From: Lysobacterales bacterium
Lineage (GTDB): Bacteria; Pseudomonadota; Gammaproteobacteria; Xanthomonadales; Rhodanobacteraceae
Assembly: GCA_015655335.1 (NCBI GenBank)
Contig: JAATFF010000110.1
Coordinates: 1-43,294 of the forward strand
DNA length: 43,294 nt
Direction: 5' to 3'
Shown: positions 7,622 to 16,244 of the stretch, piece by piece
How positions within the stretch are numbered: the first letter of the stretch is position 1
Layout of the letters: every line of letters begins with the position of its first letter
The notes under the pieces: generated by a model
What the model was told of the DNA's origin: nothing
Seen by the model: only the letters and a program-made list of their open reading frames with translations
Databases searched by the model: none
Position numbers and translations under genes: made by a program

Positions 7622-9165
7622 AGCAACGCATGGCCGTATTGCGAAGTGTCACCCTGGTCTCGGCCGCCACGTACGTCGAGTACGCGCTGGGCCTGGTCGT
7701 CAGCATCTGGATCGCGCGCACCTTGGGTCCGGCGGACTTCGGTCGCTACGCTTTTACTGTGTGGCTGTGCAGCTGGTTGATGACTTGCAGCAATCATGCG
7801 CTGACGACGTCGTCGACGAAGTTTATCGCTGAGGCGGATGGAGCGGGCCGGCCTGATATCGCGTCGCATATCGCCCATCGCTTGAGCCGTTACCAGAACT
7901 TAAGTTCGTTTATCGTCGTCGTGCTGTTTGTTACTGCGACCCTGATTATCCGGCCGGTCGAGTGGCAGCATTCGTTATTGCCGATAACCGTGCTGGTGAT
8001 TATCGCTGTGGTCGCCAAGGCCAACTACGCGATGCTCGTGGCAATCGAAAAAGGGCAGGAGAGTTTCGAGCCGGTATCCATTGCGACGGTACTTGCTGGC
8101 GCGATTGGCGTGGGGCTCATTAGCGCGGCCACCGTGATGCACGCAGGCATGGTGGCGTTTTTCGCATTGTTCGCCGTCGCCTGCTTGATGTTGAATCTGT
8201 TCAACCGGCTTGCGTTCCATCGGTATTGCCGACCGTTTTCGGCTGGACCGATTCCCGACGACATCGGCAAGCGACTTTCCCGCCACCTGCATCTGACTGC
8301 TGCTCTGGTGCTGTTGATTTCGCTCAAGTCGAGCACGATCGAAGTGTTTCTGCTCAACACGTATGCGACGTCGACAGCCGTCGGTTTCTTCGCAATTGCC
8401 GCCACATTGACGCGCGGCGCGGTCGAACTGCTCTCGGTCGGACTCACCACCACGTTGCTGCCGTACATGGCCAAGTCGTTCGGCAAAAACGGAACCGGAC
8501 AGGCGGCGCGTCTGCTGACCGAAGCGACCCGTTTCTATTGGGCCACGGGCTTGATCATTGCTGGTGTCGGGCTGATAACGACACCGGAGATCGTCACGCT
8601 GATGTATGGCAACCGCTATGTCGACGCGATACCGGCGATCGAGGCCACGCTGGTTCTCGCCGGATTGCTGCTGATCGGAAACAGTATCGCGGCGTTCCAG
8701 ATCGTGGTCGATCGCCAGGATGATCGCGTACGTATCGCGGTATTCGCGCTGATCGTCAATGCCGCACTCGGCATTGCATTGGTACCTTTTTTTGGATTGG
8801 CGGGTGCGGTCATTACTTACGCTGGAACGCGGTTCACGGAGTTGGGTCTTGCTATTGTCTATTTGCGACGAGCAACAAGCGGGGGCTTGCCCATCGCACC
8901 CATGGCGCGCCTGTTCGGCGCTGCGGCGGTGGCGACAGCGGTGGCATGGTTGTCCGTCGCTGTCATTCCCAGTCGTTTCGGCTTCATCGTCGGGGGCGTG
9001 GTTTTCATGGGAATTTTCGTGCCCGCCAGTTTCTTGGTGCGCTACTGGAGCGACGACGACTATCGGTTGATGACGATGATTACCGATCGTCTAGGTCCCC
9101 CGGGTCGCGCCTTGACGCGCGGCTTAAACGTCCTGCATGGTCCGGCAGCCAAGGCGCCGTTGTGA
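7618..9165 (+). CDS. Wzx-type polysaccharide flippase
   Basis: A 515-residue, highly hydrophobic membrane protein with about 12-14 predicted helices. It would flip undecaprenyl-linked repeat units to the periplasmic face. The N-terminus is typical of the Wzx/polysaccharide-transporter group of the MOP superfamily: SAATYVEYALGLVVSIWIAR followed by LGPADFGRYAFTVWL. Weak internal duplication and C-terminal paired helices agree. The start overlaps the preceding stop (ATGA). It is the only exporter of lipid-linked sugars visible in the window, so it probably serves the EPS made here. No ABC-type O-antigen exporter is present. Confidence 0.88.
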   Translation: MKQRMAVLRSVTLVSAATYVEYALGLVVSIWIARTLGPADFGRYAFTVWLCSWLMTCSNHALTTSSTKFIAEADGAGRPDIASHIAHRLSRYQNLSSFIVVVLFVTATLIIRPVEWQHSLLPITVLVIIAVVAKANYAMLVAIEKGQESFEPVSIATVLAGAIGVGLISAATVMHAGMVAFFALFAVACLMLNLFNRLAFHRYCRPFSAGPIPDDIGKRLSRHLHLTAALVLLISLKSSTIEVFLLNTYATSTAVGFFAIAATLTRGAVELLSVGLTTTLLPYMAKSFGKNGTGQAARLLTEATRFYWATGLIIAGVGLITTPEIVTLMYGNRYVDAIPAIEATLVLAGLLLIGNSIAAFQIVVDRQDDRVRIAVFALIVNAALGIALVPFFGLAGAVITYAGTRFTELGLAIVYLRRATSGGLPIAPMARLFGAAAVATAVAWLSVAVIPSRFGFIVGGVVFMGIFVPASFLVRYWSDDDYRLMTMITDRLGPPGRALTRGLNVLHGPAAKAPL

Positions 9166-9199
9166 TGCCATCGACGATCATCGATACGGAAGCGGTGTG

Positions 9200-10138
9200 A
9201 TGCACTGGAAAACCAAAGCGACGCTTCAGAATGCGGTCTCCCGATTGCCATCGGAGTCCTCATATGCGACCTACTATTGGCTGCAACGCCATTTCGGTGG
9301 TCTGCGTCGCATCAACCCGGTGGAGCGGCTGCAGGCAGGAATCGAAACCTGGAAACAGATCGAGCAGTTGGATCACAGCCCAATCGATAAAATCTTTTTT
9401 GAGGTAGGGACAGGGCGTGTTCCCATGACGCCGTTGGCCTACTGGTTGATGGGTGCCAAAAGCATCGTCACCATCGACCTGAATCCTTACGTGAAAACGG
9501 AATTGACCAAGGAGTGTCTGCAGTACATAGCGGATCACGTGGAAGAAATCGAGGCATTGTTCGGATCTCGATTAAACCAAAAGCGATTCGATGCCTTGCG
9601 CTATCTGCAACGTCAGGACGATTTCAACCTGCAAAACCTGTTTGATCTGTGTCAAATCGCCTACATTGCGCCCGGTGACGCGGCGCGAACCGGTTTGAGC
9701 CACTCCAGCATTGATTTCCATACATCTTTCAACGTCTTCGAACATATTCCGCGCGACGTATTAGCGGCCATTCTTGCCGAAGGGAATCGCATCATCAGCG
9801 ACACGGGATTGTTCGTTCATCGGGTGGACTACTCCGATCACTTTTCGCACTCGGATACGCATATATCGCCCATCAATTTCCTGCAGTATTCCGACGCGAA
9901 GTGGGATCGCTATGCAGACAATCGCTATATGTATATGAATCGCTTGCGCCACGATGATTTTCTGGCGCTGTTCGATGCAAGTGGGCACACGATACTGGCG
10001 ACGGATCCTGCCATTGACAAAGCTTCGCTCAAGATGCTGAACGAAGGTCGCTTGAATGTCGACGCACGGTTTGGCGATAAAGCGGTGGAGGTTTTGGCGA
10101 CGACGGCCTCTTGGATTATTTCTACTAGGGATGCTTGA
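9200..10138 (+). CDS. Class I SAM-dependent methyltransferase
   Basis: A 312-residue cytoplasmic protein with a Rossmann-type methyltransferase core: motif I FFEVGTGR (residues 66-73), post-I acidic residue in IVTIDLNPY (Asp93), and a late HTSFNVFEHIPRDVL segment like motif IV. I start at ATG 9200, preceded by GGAAGCGG. An upstream in-frame ATG at 9137 would overlap the flippase by 29 bases. By eye the gene is less GC-rich than its neighbours, which may mean separate acquisition. It closes the plus-strand operon and faces the minus-strand cluster across 59 bases. The likely role is methylation of a sugar or of the assembly-line product; the target is unknown. Confidence 0.75.
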   Translation: MHWKTKATLQNAVSRLPSESSYATYYWLQRHFGGLRRINPVERLQAGIETWKQIEQLDHSPIDKIFFEVGTGRVPMTPLAYWLMGAKSIVTIDLNPYVKTELTKECLQYIADHVEEIEALFGSRLNQKRFDALRYLQRQDDFNLQNLFDLCQIAYIAPGDAARTGLSHSSIDFHTSFNVFEHIPRDVLAAILAEGNRIISDTGLFVHRVDYSDHFSHSDTHISPINFLQYSDAKWDRYADNRYMYMNRLRHDDFLALFDASGHTILATDPAIDKASLKMLNEGRLNVDARFGDKAVEVLATTASWIISTRDA

Positions 10139-10197
10139 CTTGGAAGCGTCGCTGCGCGGTCATCAGCTCCGCCAAGGCGGGAGGCGCAAGGCCATAA

Positions 10198-10959
10198 TCA
10201 AACACGAACCCGGCGCCGTTTAATCAACGCATGCCGCGCATACCGCGCCATGCATGCCATCGACTGCATCAATCCCAACTTTTCGACGTTGCGATAAATG
10301 CCCCATTGCCAGGATGCTGCCCGCAACTTATTGGCCGATAGCGATCGTTCGCGCACCATATACCAGCCAAGCGGCTCGTCCGACTCCACGCGCACCGCTT
10401 TGCCAGCGCGTCGCACCTGTTCCAACCAGAACACATAGTCTTCGTGACCGATGCGCCGAAACGGCACATCGCCCAGACGTCGCGCGTACATGCCAGTCAG
10501 GGTACCGATGAAATTGCTCGAGAGCATATCGCGCCAGTCGACTTGCGGCGGCGGGGTCACTTTTCCCAGCACGCGGCCGTCTTCGGCCACACGCCAGTAC
10601 GAGGCATAGCTGATCAAGGCGCCACTCGCGCACATGCTGATCAATTGGCGTTCGAGCTTGGCCGGATGCCACCAGTCGTCGGCGTCGAGAAATGCGATGT
10701 AGTCGCCACGCGCAGTCGCAATGCCTGCGTTGCGGGCGGCGGCGACACCGCCATTGGCTGGTTGCCTCACGACACGCATCCGTGCGTCGGCTGCTGCGTA
10801 GGCATCGATCATGGTGGGTGAGCGATCGCGCGAGCCATCGTCCACGGCGATCAATTCCAGATGGGTGTGGCTTTGTGCAAGCACCGAATCGATGGCTCGC
10901 TGCAACCATGCCTCGGCGTTGTAGACCGGCATGATGACGCTGACCAAATCGCCGCTCAT
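10198..10959 (-). CDS. Glycosyltransferase family 2
   Basis: A 253-residue cytoplasmic GT-A-fold enzyme that transfers a sugar from a nucleotide donor, probably onto the lipid-linked EPS repeat. It has the GT2 opening VSVIMPVYNAEAWLQRAIDS (residues 6-25), LIAVDDGSRD (36-45) and the metal-binding DxD-type motif FLDADDWW (90-97). GT2 family members often fall in the 250-330 residue range. A good ribosome-binding site (GAGGTGGGGG) lies before the ATG. It is the last gene of the minus-strand run, nine bases after the deacetylase-like gene. Donor and acceptor cannot be predicted. Confidence 0.88.
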   Translation of the reverse strand: MSGDLVSVIMPVYNAEAWLQRAIDSVLAQSHTHLELIAVDDGSRDRSPTMIDAYAAADARMRVVRQPANGGVAAARNAGIATARGDYIAFLDADDWWHPAKLERQLISMCASGALISYASYWRVAEDGRVLGKVTPPPQVDWRDMLSSNFIGTLTGMYARRLGDVPFRRIGHEDYVFWLEQVRRAGKAVRVESDEPLGWYMVRERSLSANKLRAASWQWGIYRNVEKLGLMQSMACMARYARHALIKRRRVRV

Positions 10960-10968
10960 GCCCCCACC

Positions 10969-12153
10969 TCACGCAGTCTGCGCTTCGTTGGCGACCTGCA
11001 CGCCGGGCGGTGGCAGCTCGTAGTCGCGGTAATCGTGCGGATTACCGGTCAATCCCGCTTCGGCGGCTTTGATAATGTTGTAGACCTCGCGCGCCGTGAC
11101 GTAGTGCAGCACGTAACGCTTGCCATCGTTGTAGTTGTGCTCCAGATGGCGGTGCATGTTGTGGGTGGCATCGCCGAGCAGCGTATCCATGTCGCGTTCC
11201 TGCGTGCCATGCGTGTGTATCTTCACGAATACCCATTCGGGCCGTCCTTCGACGTGCACGCCGGTCTTGATCCATGCATCGACACGGTCCGATGTAGGAG
11301 GGCAGGCGCGACGCACGTCGGCACTCTCGATGCGCGGCACGATACCGAAGCGCCGATTACGCCAGTTCAGCCCAAGCGGCCCTTGCACGATCAGGAGATC
11401 GCCGCTGGGTTTACCGCCGACGCGCACCAGCTCACCCGTGTCGTGCGACTTGGGTTTGGTGGGATCGTCTGTCGCGTAATAAATCGCATTGACCATACGC
11501 GTTTGCGTTTCGCTCGGTGCGGATGGCAGCGTGAAGTCGGCGTAGCAGCCAAGCTCACGCAACAGGATCAATTCGTTGTTGATGCCACACCAACGCCCAT
11601 CCGCGCGCGAATTGTCCAGGCACCAATTGCCGTGAATAAAGCCGAAGCGTAATTGGCCCGTCTGCGGATCGCGTGGCAACGCGTTGTGCCGTTCATGCAG
11701 CAGCTTGTTGAAGCGGTCGATGGTGGCTTTGAAATTCTCGGGCGTGTCGTTGTCGTGATGCAGATGAATTTCGATTTCGCCGTAACCATCCGCGCACAAC
11801 GACGCTAGCTTTTGCAGATGTTCTTCGAGGTATTCCTCTTCGGGGTAGAAAAAGGTGTGCTGGGGTGGTCGCCCGTCGGCATCCCGATGCGCATCGGCCA
11901 ATTTGCGGTAATCGCGGCACCAGCGGTCGACCCGCGCACGTTGCGTCGCCAGATCGACCTTGCCCCAGACCGGCTCAAAGTGATCGACAAAGCAGAACAT
12001 CACGTGGACCGGTTTATCGGTGACGCGCGGCAGCTTGCGCCTCAAGTAGCTGCCCAGCCAGATTTGCATGTGGCGTGCGCGGATCGCCAACGCAACGGCT
12101 ACTGCCAATATCAGCAATGCAACCAATGCAGCCAGAAGCACAATCGTCCACAT
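10969..12153 (-). CDS. Membrane-anchored putative polysaccharide-deacetylase-like protein
   Basis: A 394-residue protein with one N-terminal membrane helix (residues 3-24) and a soluble domain. It carries VMFCFVDHFEP (51-61), HTFFYPEEEY (99-108), a histidine-rich IHLHHDND (129-136), FIHGNWCLDNS and FVKIHTHGT. The spacing of an early Asp-His, a His-rich second motif and a late His resembles the metal site of NodB-type deacetylases, although the canonical TFDDG is absent. I offer that as the best guess, not a firm family. It overlaps the upstream GT4 gene by one base (TGATG), so it belongs to the EPS operon and probably modifies the glycan at the membrane. Confidence 0.5.
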   Translation of the reverse strand: MWTIVLLAALVALLILAVAVALAIRARHMQIWLGSYLRRKLPRVTDKPVHVMFCFVDHFEPVWGKVDLATQRARVDRWCRDYRKLADAHRDADGRPPQHTFFYPEEEYLEEHLQKLASLCADGYGEIEIHLHHDNDTPENFKATIDRFNKLLHERHNALPRDPQTGQLRFGFIHGNWCLDNSRADGRWCGINNELILLRELGCYADFTLPSAPSETQTRMVNAIYYATDDPTKPKSHDTGELVRVGGKPSGDLLIVQGPLGLNWRNRRFGIVPRIESADVRRACPPTSDRVDAWIKTGVHVEGRPEWVFVKIHTHGTQERDMDTLLGDATHNMHRHLEHNYNDGKRYVLHYVTAREVYNIIKAAEAGLTGNPHDYRDYELPPPGVQVANEAQTA

Positions 12154-13325
12154 CAGAGTGATTCTCCCGCGGGCAGGAGGGTGAGCAATTGCTCCGCGTT
12201 ATTGCGCCATTGGCGTTCGCGTTCGATATAGCGACGCGCAGCGGCGCCGACGCGGCGGCGCTCGTCTTCCTGCATCGCCAGATCCAGCACTCGCTGTACG
12301 CATGCGGCAGTCTCGCCGCGCGGGAACAGCCAGCCGGTATCGCCATCGCCTATCACCTCGGCAACCGGCGCGTAATCGGGCGCGACCACGGCAACGCCCA
12401 TACCCATCAGTTCGAACAGCTTCATCGGCGAGCCGTAGTGATTGGAGTTGGGCAGCACGGCGTAATCCATGCAGGCAATCCAGCTGGCAATGTCTTCGTG
12501 CGCGACGCGGCCAGGCAGCAACACGCGGTCGGACAAACCGCGTTCGGCGACAAGGGCGCGCACTGCAGGCAAAGTCAAACCATCACCGACAAAGACCAAC
12601 GCCAGTTGTGGCACCTCGGCCAAACGGGCAGCAATGGCCTCGACAAATCCGTCGACTCCGTGCCAATGCGCGAAGACGCCGATATGGCCGCAAACAATGC
12701 GATCGACCAGCCCTCGTTCCGCACGTAGTTTGGCGATGTCGAAGCGCGACGGATCGAAACGCGCCAGATCGACCGCATTGGGCGAGATCACCGATGGCGC
12801 GATTTGGCCATACACGGCTTGCGCCTCGTCGCGGAAATAGCTCGAGATGAACACCAGGCCGGTGCAGTTGCGTAGACACCATCCTTCGATGCGTCGCGCC
12901 AAGCCCGTTAAGCGCAAGGGGCGCACCCGTTCGACCAGTGCTGAATCGTTGATCTCCAGTACCAATGGGATGCCGTGTCGTCGCGCCAGCCAGACCGTCG
13001 CAAAGAGAAAGAGCGAATAGCGTTCGTAAATCAACTGCGGTCTTTGCCGGCGAATCGCGGCACTGGCACGAAAAAGAGTGACTGCGTTGTAGCCGAGTTC
13101 GAGGCATTCGAACAACACGCCGGGTAAACGAGTGATGGCTCTGGCAAGCCGGCTGCGCTTCGAATTCGCGGGCAAGGTCGACTCATGCTCGGGATCGGCG
13201 CCAGGGAAGGACATGATCGATACGTCATGTCCCAAGGCGCGCAAGGCATGCACGATGCCGCGAATATGCACGCCTTCGACATGGCGACCGCGGGTGCGAT
13301 GGTGATACAGGATTCTCATCATCAT
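12153..13325 (-). CDS. Glycosyltransferase family 4 (GT-B fold)
   Basis: A 390-residue retaining-type glycosyltransferase. The N-terminal domain holds the HVEGVHIRGIVHALRALGHD pattern (residues 15-34). The C-terminal donor domain has VCGHIGVFAHWHGVDG, FVGDGLTLPAVRALV and an EX7E-like region (GSPMKLFELMGMGVAVVAPD). The first of three consecutive ATG codons (13325) overlaps the stop of the upstream deacetylase (ATGA), favouring that start. The downstream gene overlaps by one base. It is one of three GT4 enzymes here; its sugar is unknown. Confidence 0.87.
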   Translation of the reverse strand: MMMRILYHHRTRGRHVEGVHIRGIVHALRALGHDVSIMSFPGADPEHESTLPANSKRSRLARAITRLPGVLFECLELGYNAVTLFRASAAIRRQRPQLIYERYSLFLFATVWLARRHGIPLVLEINDSALVERVRPLRLTGLARRIEGWCLRNCTGLVFISSYFRDEAQAVYGQIAPSVISPNAVDLARFDPSRFDIAKLRAERGLVDRIVCGHIGVFAHWHGVDGFVEAIAARLAEVPQLALVFVGDGLTLPAVRALVAERGLSDRVLLPGRVAHEDIASWIACMDYAVLPNSNHYGSPMKLFELMGMGVAVVAPDYAPVAEVIGDGDTGWLFPRGETAACVQRVLDLAMQEDERRRVGAAARRYIERERQWRNNAEQLLTLLPAGESL

Positions 13326-13957
13326 CCCTGCGGCAATGCCCGAAAGATATGCCCTTTAAGCAACCACTCCGGCAACATCACGCTGAGTGCATCGTGGGCG
13401 CGAGAGCTGTCATCGTGCATCAGCACGATGTCGCCGGGTTGCGGAGGATCGTCGCGCAACCGGCCGATCATTTCCTGGGTGGGCCGATCCTGGTAATCCA
13501 AGCTGTCGTAGGACCAGTAGACAAAGCTGCGTCGATGCATGGCGAAGTAACACAACAGATCCGCACCGACATATCCGTGTGGCGGCCGCATGCGATGTTG
13601 CAGGCGTCCGTCGAAAGCGCTGAGCAGTGCGTCGGTGCTGTGGATTTCGCGGAGCTTTTTACGGGTCGTCATGTTTTTGAACGACCAATGGCTATACGAA
13701 TGGTTGCCTAGCATATGGCCCTCGGCCACGATGCGTTCCACCAATTGCGGGTGGCGTTCGATCTTTTGTCCCACCAGAAAAAAACTGGCTTTCACGCCGT
13801 GCTTGGCCAGCAGGTCCAACAGCGGTGGCGTGTATGTCGGATCGGGGCCGTCGTCGAAAGTGAGATAGCGCGTATCGCCATGACGCGAGCCGCTGATCTG
13901 TACCAAGGCGTCCGGCAGCAAGCCCAACAATTGATGTTTTCTCGGTCTCATATTCAT
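13322..13957 (-). CDS. Polysaccharide deacetylase, NodB type
   Basis: A 211-residue carbohydrate-esterase-4 deacetylase that would remove N- or O-acetyl groups from sugars. Motif 1 is YLTFDDGPDP (residues 31-40) with the catalytic and metal Asp pair; motif 2 is GNHSYSHWSF (84-93) with the HxxxH metal ligands. A MRPPHGY segment (motif 3) and a late IVLMHDDS follow. No signal peptide is seen, so it may act in the cytoplasm on the lipid-linked unit. The frame runs open far upstream, but the start at 13957 overlaps the preceding stop by ATGA and leaves a normal domain boundary. Confidence 0.86.
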   Translation of the reverse strand: MNMRPRKHQLLGLLPDALVQISGSRHGDTRYLTFDDGPDPTYTPPLLDLLAKHGVKASFFLVGQKIERHPQLVERIVAEGHMLGNHSYSHWSFKNMTTRKKLREIHSTDALLSAFDGRLQHRMRPPHGYVGADLLCYFAMHRRSFVYWSYDSLDYQDRPTQEMIGRLRDDPPQPGDIVLMHDDSSRAHDALSVMLPEWLLKGHIFRALPQG

Positions 13958-15126
13958 GCTGATGCGCCCACCGATACGGCGTGGCTCGCGGCCGCGGCGC
14001 ACAAAATGGCGTCCAGCTGGCGAATGTTGTCCTCCCAGCGAAAACCGCGTGCATGCGAGGCAATCCGCTTGTGGTTCCAGCTTCGCGCGCTTGCGTTGAT
14101 GAGCGCGGTCGACAGCGCTTTCTGTTGATGTGGGGGCACCAGGATGCCGGCGTATGCAGGCACGACTTCCGGAATGCCGCCCACATGGCTGGCCACCACC
14201 GGTGTGCCGCAGGCCATCGCCTCGAGCACCACATTCGGCACGCCTTCGTTGTGGCTGGGCAGGCACAACAAATCGGCAGCGCGAAACCAATCGCCCAATT
14301 CGGCGTGCGCGACGGCACCAGCTATTTCGACACGGTCCAGGCAGCCCAGTGCTTCGGCGCGCGCGAGCAGGGCGGCGCGGGCAGCGCCAGTGCCGACGTA
14401 GACCAGCCGCGCCAGTGGTTGCGCAGCGAGTAATGCCGGAAAGGCTTCAAGCAAATCGAGACATCCCTTGGATGCCTTCAGGTTGCCGACGAACAGCAGT
14501 AGTGGCGAATACGTGGAGAAACCCAATCGCGCTCGCGATTCGCTGCGCGAATCGGGTGAAAATACCGACGTGTCGACGCCGTTATAAAGCACATGCACGT
14601 TCGATGGATGCGTGCCCAGCGCGATGGCTTTCGCCGCCAATGCACGGCTAACCGCAATCACGCCGGAGGCACCGGTCAGCGCCGAACGGATCTGAGGACG
14701 ACGCAACATACGATTGGCCTGCACGTTGAGATCGCTGCCGTGCACCTTGACCACATAGGGAATGCCAAGCCGGCGGGCCAGCCAACCCGCGGCGGCGGCA
14801 TCCGGATAGGCCCAGGCGACGAGCATGCAATCGTAGCGGGCTTTGCGTATCTGGCGCCCGCGTTGCCACCACAGCGACAGCAGCCAGAAGACCGCATGAA
14901 GCGAGCGCCCAATGCCCGGTGGAAATACGAACACGAAGTGATCGGTATGCAAATGACCGGCATTCACCTCACCGCGCTGCTCACGGAACCGCTCACGAAA
15001 ATCGACGGCGGTGATGACGTCCACGTCGTGCAATTGTCCCAGGCGTTCGAACTGTTGACGATTGAACGCGCCACGCAAAGGATCCCATGGCGTTGGAAAC
15101 AAGTTGGTCAAAATCAGCACTTTCAT
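13954..15126 (-). CDS. Glycosyltransferase family 4 (GT-B fold)
   Basis: A 390-residue GT4 enzyme. The N-terminus MKVLILTNLFPTPWDPLRGA (residues 1-20) and PYVVKVHGSDLNV are typical of glycosyltransferases of the TuaC/RfaB kind. The donor domain shows LLFVGNLKASKGCLDLLEAF and the EX7E region EGVPNVVLEAMACGTPVVAS. The start chosen at 15126 (ATGA overlap with the upstream stop) is preferred over an ATG four codons earlier. Both flanking genes overlap it by four bases, so it is translated as part of the same operon. The acceptor is probably the growing EPS repeat. Confidence 0.88.
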   Translation of the reverse strand: MKVLILTNLFPTPWDPLRGAFNRQQFERLGQLHDVDVITAVDFRERFREQRGEVNAGHLHTDHFVFVFPPGIGRSLHAVFWLLSLWWQRGRQIRKARYDCMLVAWAYPDAAAAGWLARRLGIPYVVKVHGSDLNVQANRMLRRPQIRSALTGASGVIAVSRALAAKAIALGTHPSNVHVLYNGVDTSVFSPDSRSESRARLGFSTYSPLLLFVGNLKASKGCLDLLEAFPALLAAQPLARLVYVGTGAARAALLARAEALGCLDRVEIAGAVAHAELGDWFRAADLLCLPSHNEGVPNVVLEAMACGTPVVASHVGGIPEVVPAYAGILVPPHQQKALSTALINASARSWNHKRIASHARGFRWEDNIRQLDAILCAAAASHAVSVGASA

Positions 15127-16244
15127 GGCTTTTGCCATTCCTTTGAGCCGTCATAAAGTTGGGCGTAACGCATCGCCATGGCTTCTAGCGAACCGTGTTG
15201 TTCGACCCATGCGCGTGCCGATTGACCCAGCGCCATGGCGTGCTGTGGATTGCGTAACAGCGCAAGTATGGCGTCGGCTAGCAGTCCTGGATTTCCCGCC
15301 GGGGCCAGGTATCCGGTGATATCGTCTCGCACAATCTCGCCGTTGCCGCCAACGTTGGTGGCAACGATGGGCAGTGCGACAGCGCTCGCCTCCAGCAACG
15401 CCATCGAATAGCCCTCGCTCAACGACGAAAGCACGAACATATCCAGGCCTTGCAACAGTTCGCGCACGTCGTTGCGATCGCCAAGGAAATGCACGCTTTC
15501 GGCGACCCCTTCGTCCATGGCGCTTTGTTGCAGCGATGCACGAAGTTCGCCGTCGCCAATCAACACCAGCGCGGTATCCGCATAACGTTCGTGTACCAGT
15601 TTGAAAGCACGTAAGAGACCGAGCTGATCCTTGGTCCAGTTCAGGCGCCCCACGGTACCGATGATTCGGGTTTGCTCCGGCAAATTGAGCAGGTGCGCGA
15701 GTCGACCATGCATCGCCTGTGAGACGGGCTGAAACGCATCGACATGAATGCCGTTCGGTACGACGCGCGTTTTCGCAGAAGGGACGATGCCGCGCTTGAT
15801 CGCATCGTTGCGTGCGGCTTCGCAGACGGCAACGACGGTGTCGGTGCGCGCCAATGCGCGGCGATAAAGCCACTCCCGCCGGCGCGCGCGGCGATTGACG
15901 CCCATGCCGTGCCGCGTATTGATCACCTGTCGTATAGGGATGCCGCAGGTAGCCAGCACCGCCTGGTAATGTGCAACGGCATTGTGGGTATGCAACACAT
16001 CGGTAGCATGCGTACGTACCATCCGGCGTGCGAACGCCAACGCCGACAGGTCGAAGCCCTGGCGCTTTCCGCATACCTTCACCGCAATGCCCAGGTCGTC
16101 CAGCTCGTGCGCCAACGCGCCGGACGTATATAGACACACCACCTGACAACGATGGCCTTGTCGATGCTGGTATTTCACCAGCTCCAGCACCATGCGCTCG
16201 AGGCCGCCGCGATCCAGGCTTTCGACGAAATGGGTGATGTTCAC
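15123..16244 (-). CDS. Glycosyltransferase family 4, XrtA/EPS-associated type
   Basis: A 373-residue GT4 enzyme opening VNITHFVESLDRGGLERMVL, close to the PEP-CTERM/EpsH1-associated sugar transferase type (TIGR03088-like). Other landmarks are DVLHTHNAVAHYQAVL, VINTRHGMG, IGTVGRLNWTKDQLGLLRAF and the EX7E region EGYSMALLEASAVALPIVAT. The start is GTG at 16244, which overlaps the upstream stop as GTGA. Longer in-frame starts would run deep into the CapK gene and add residues without family likeness. The precise subfamily is less certain than the fold. Confidence 0.87.
   Translation of the reverse strand: MNITHFVESLDRGGLERMVLELVKYQHRQGHRCQVVCLYTSGALAHELDDLGIAVKVCGKRQGFDLSALAFARRMVRTHATDVLHTHNAVAHYQAVLATCGIPIRQVINTRHGMGVNRRARRREWLYRRALARTDTVVAVCEAARNDAIKRGIVPSAKTRVVPNGIHVDAFQPVSQAMHGRLAHLLNLPEQTRIIGTVGRLNWTKDQLGLLRAFKLVHERYADTALVLIGDGELRASLQQSAMDEGVAESVHFLGDRNDVRELLQGLDMFVLSSLSEGYSMALLEASAVALPIVATNVGGNGEIVRDDITGYLAPAGNPGLLADAILALLRNPQHAMALGQSARAWVEQHGSLEAMAMRYAQLYDGSKEWQKP

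Noticed and set aside
10168-10190. Possible terminator at the convergent junction (CTCCGCC-AA-GGCGG)
   Set aside because: The stem is short with a two-base loop and has no T-run on either strand, so I could not support it.
13958-14290. N-terminal extension of the short deacetylase, giving 322 residues
   Set aside because: The extra residues are the antisense-like reading of the GT4 gene in another frame. The ATGA overlap at 13954-13957 gives a normal start.
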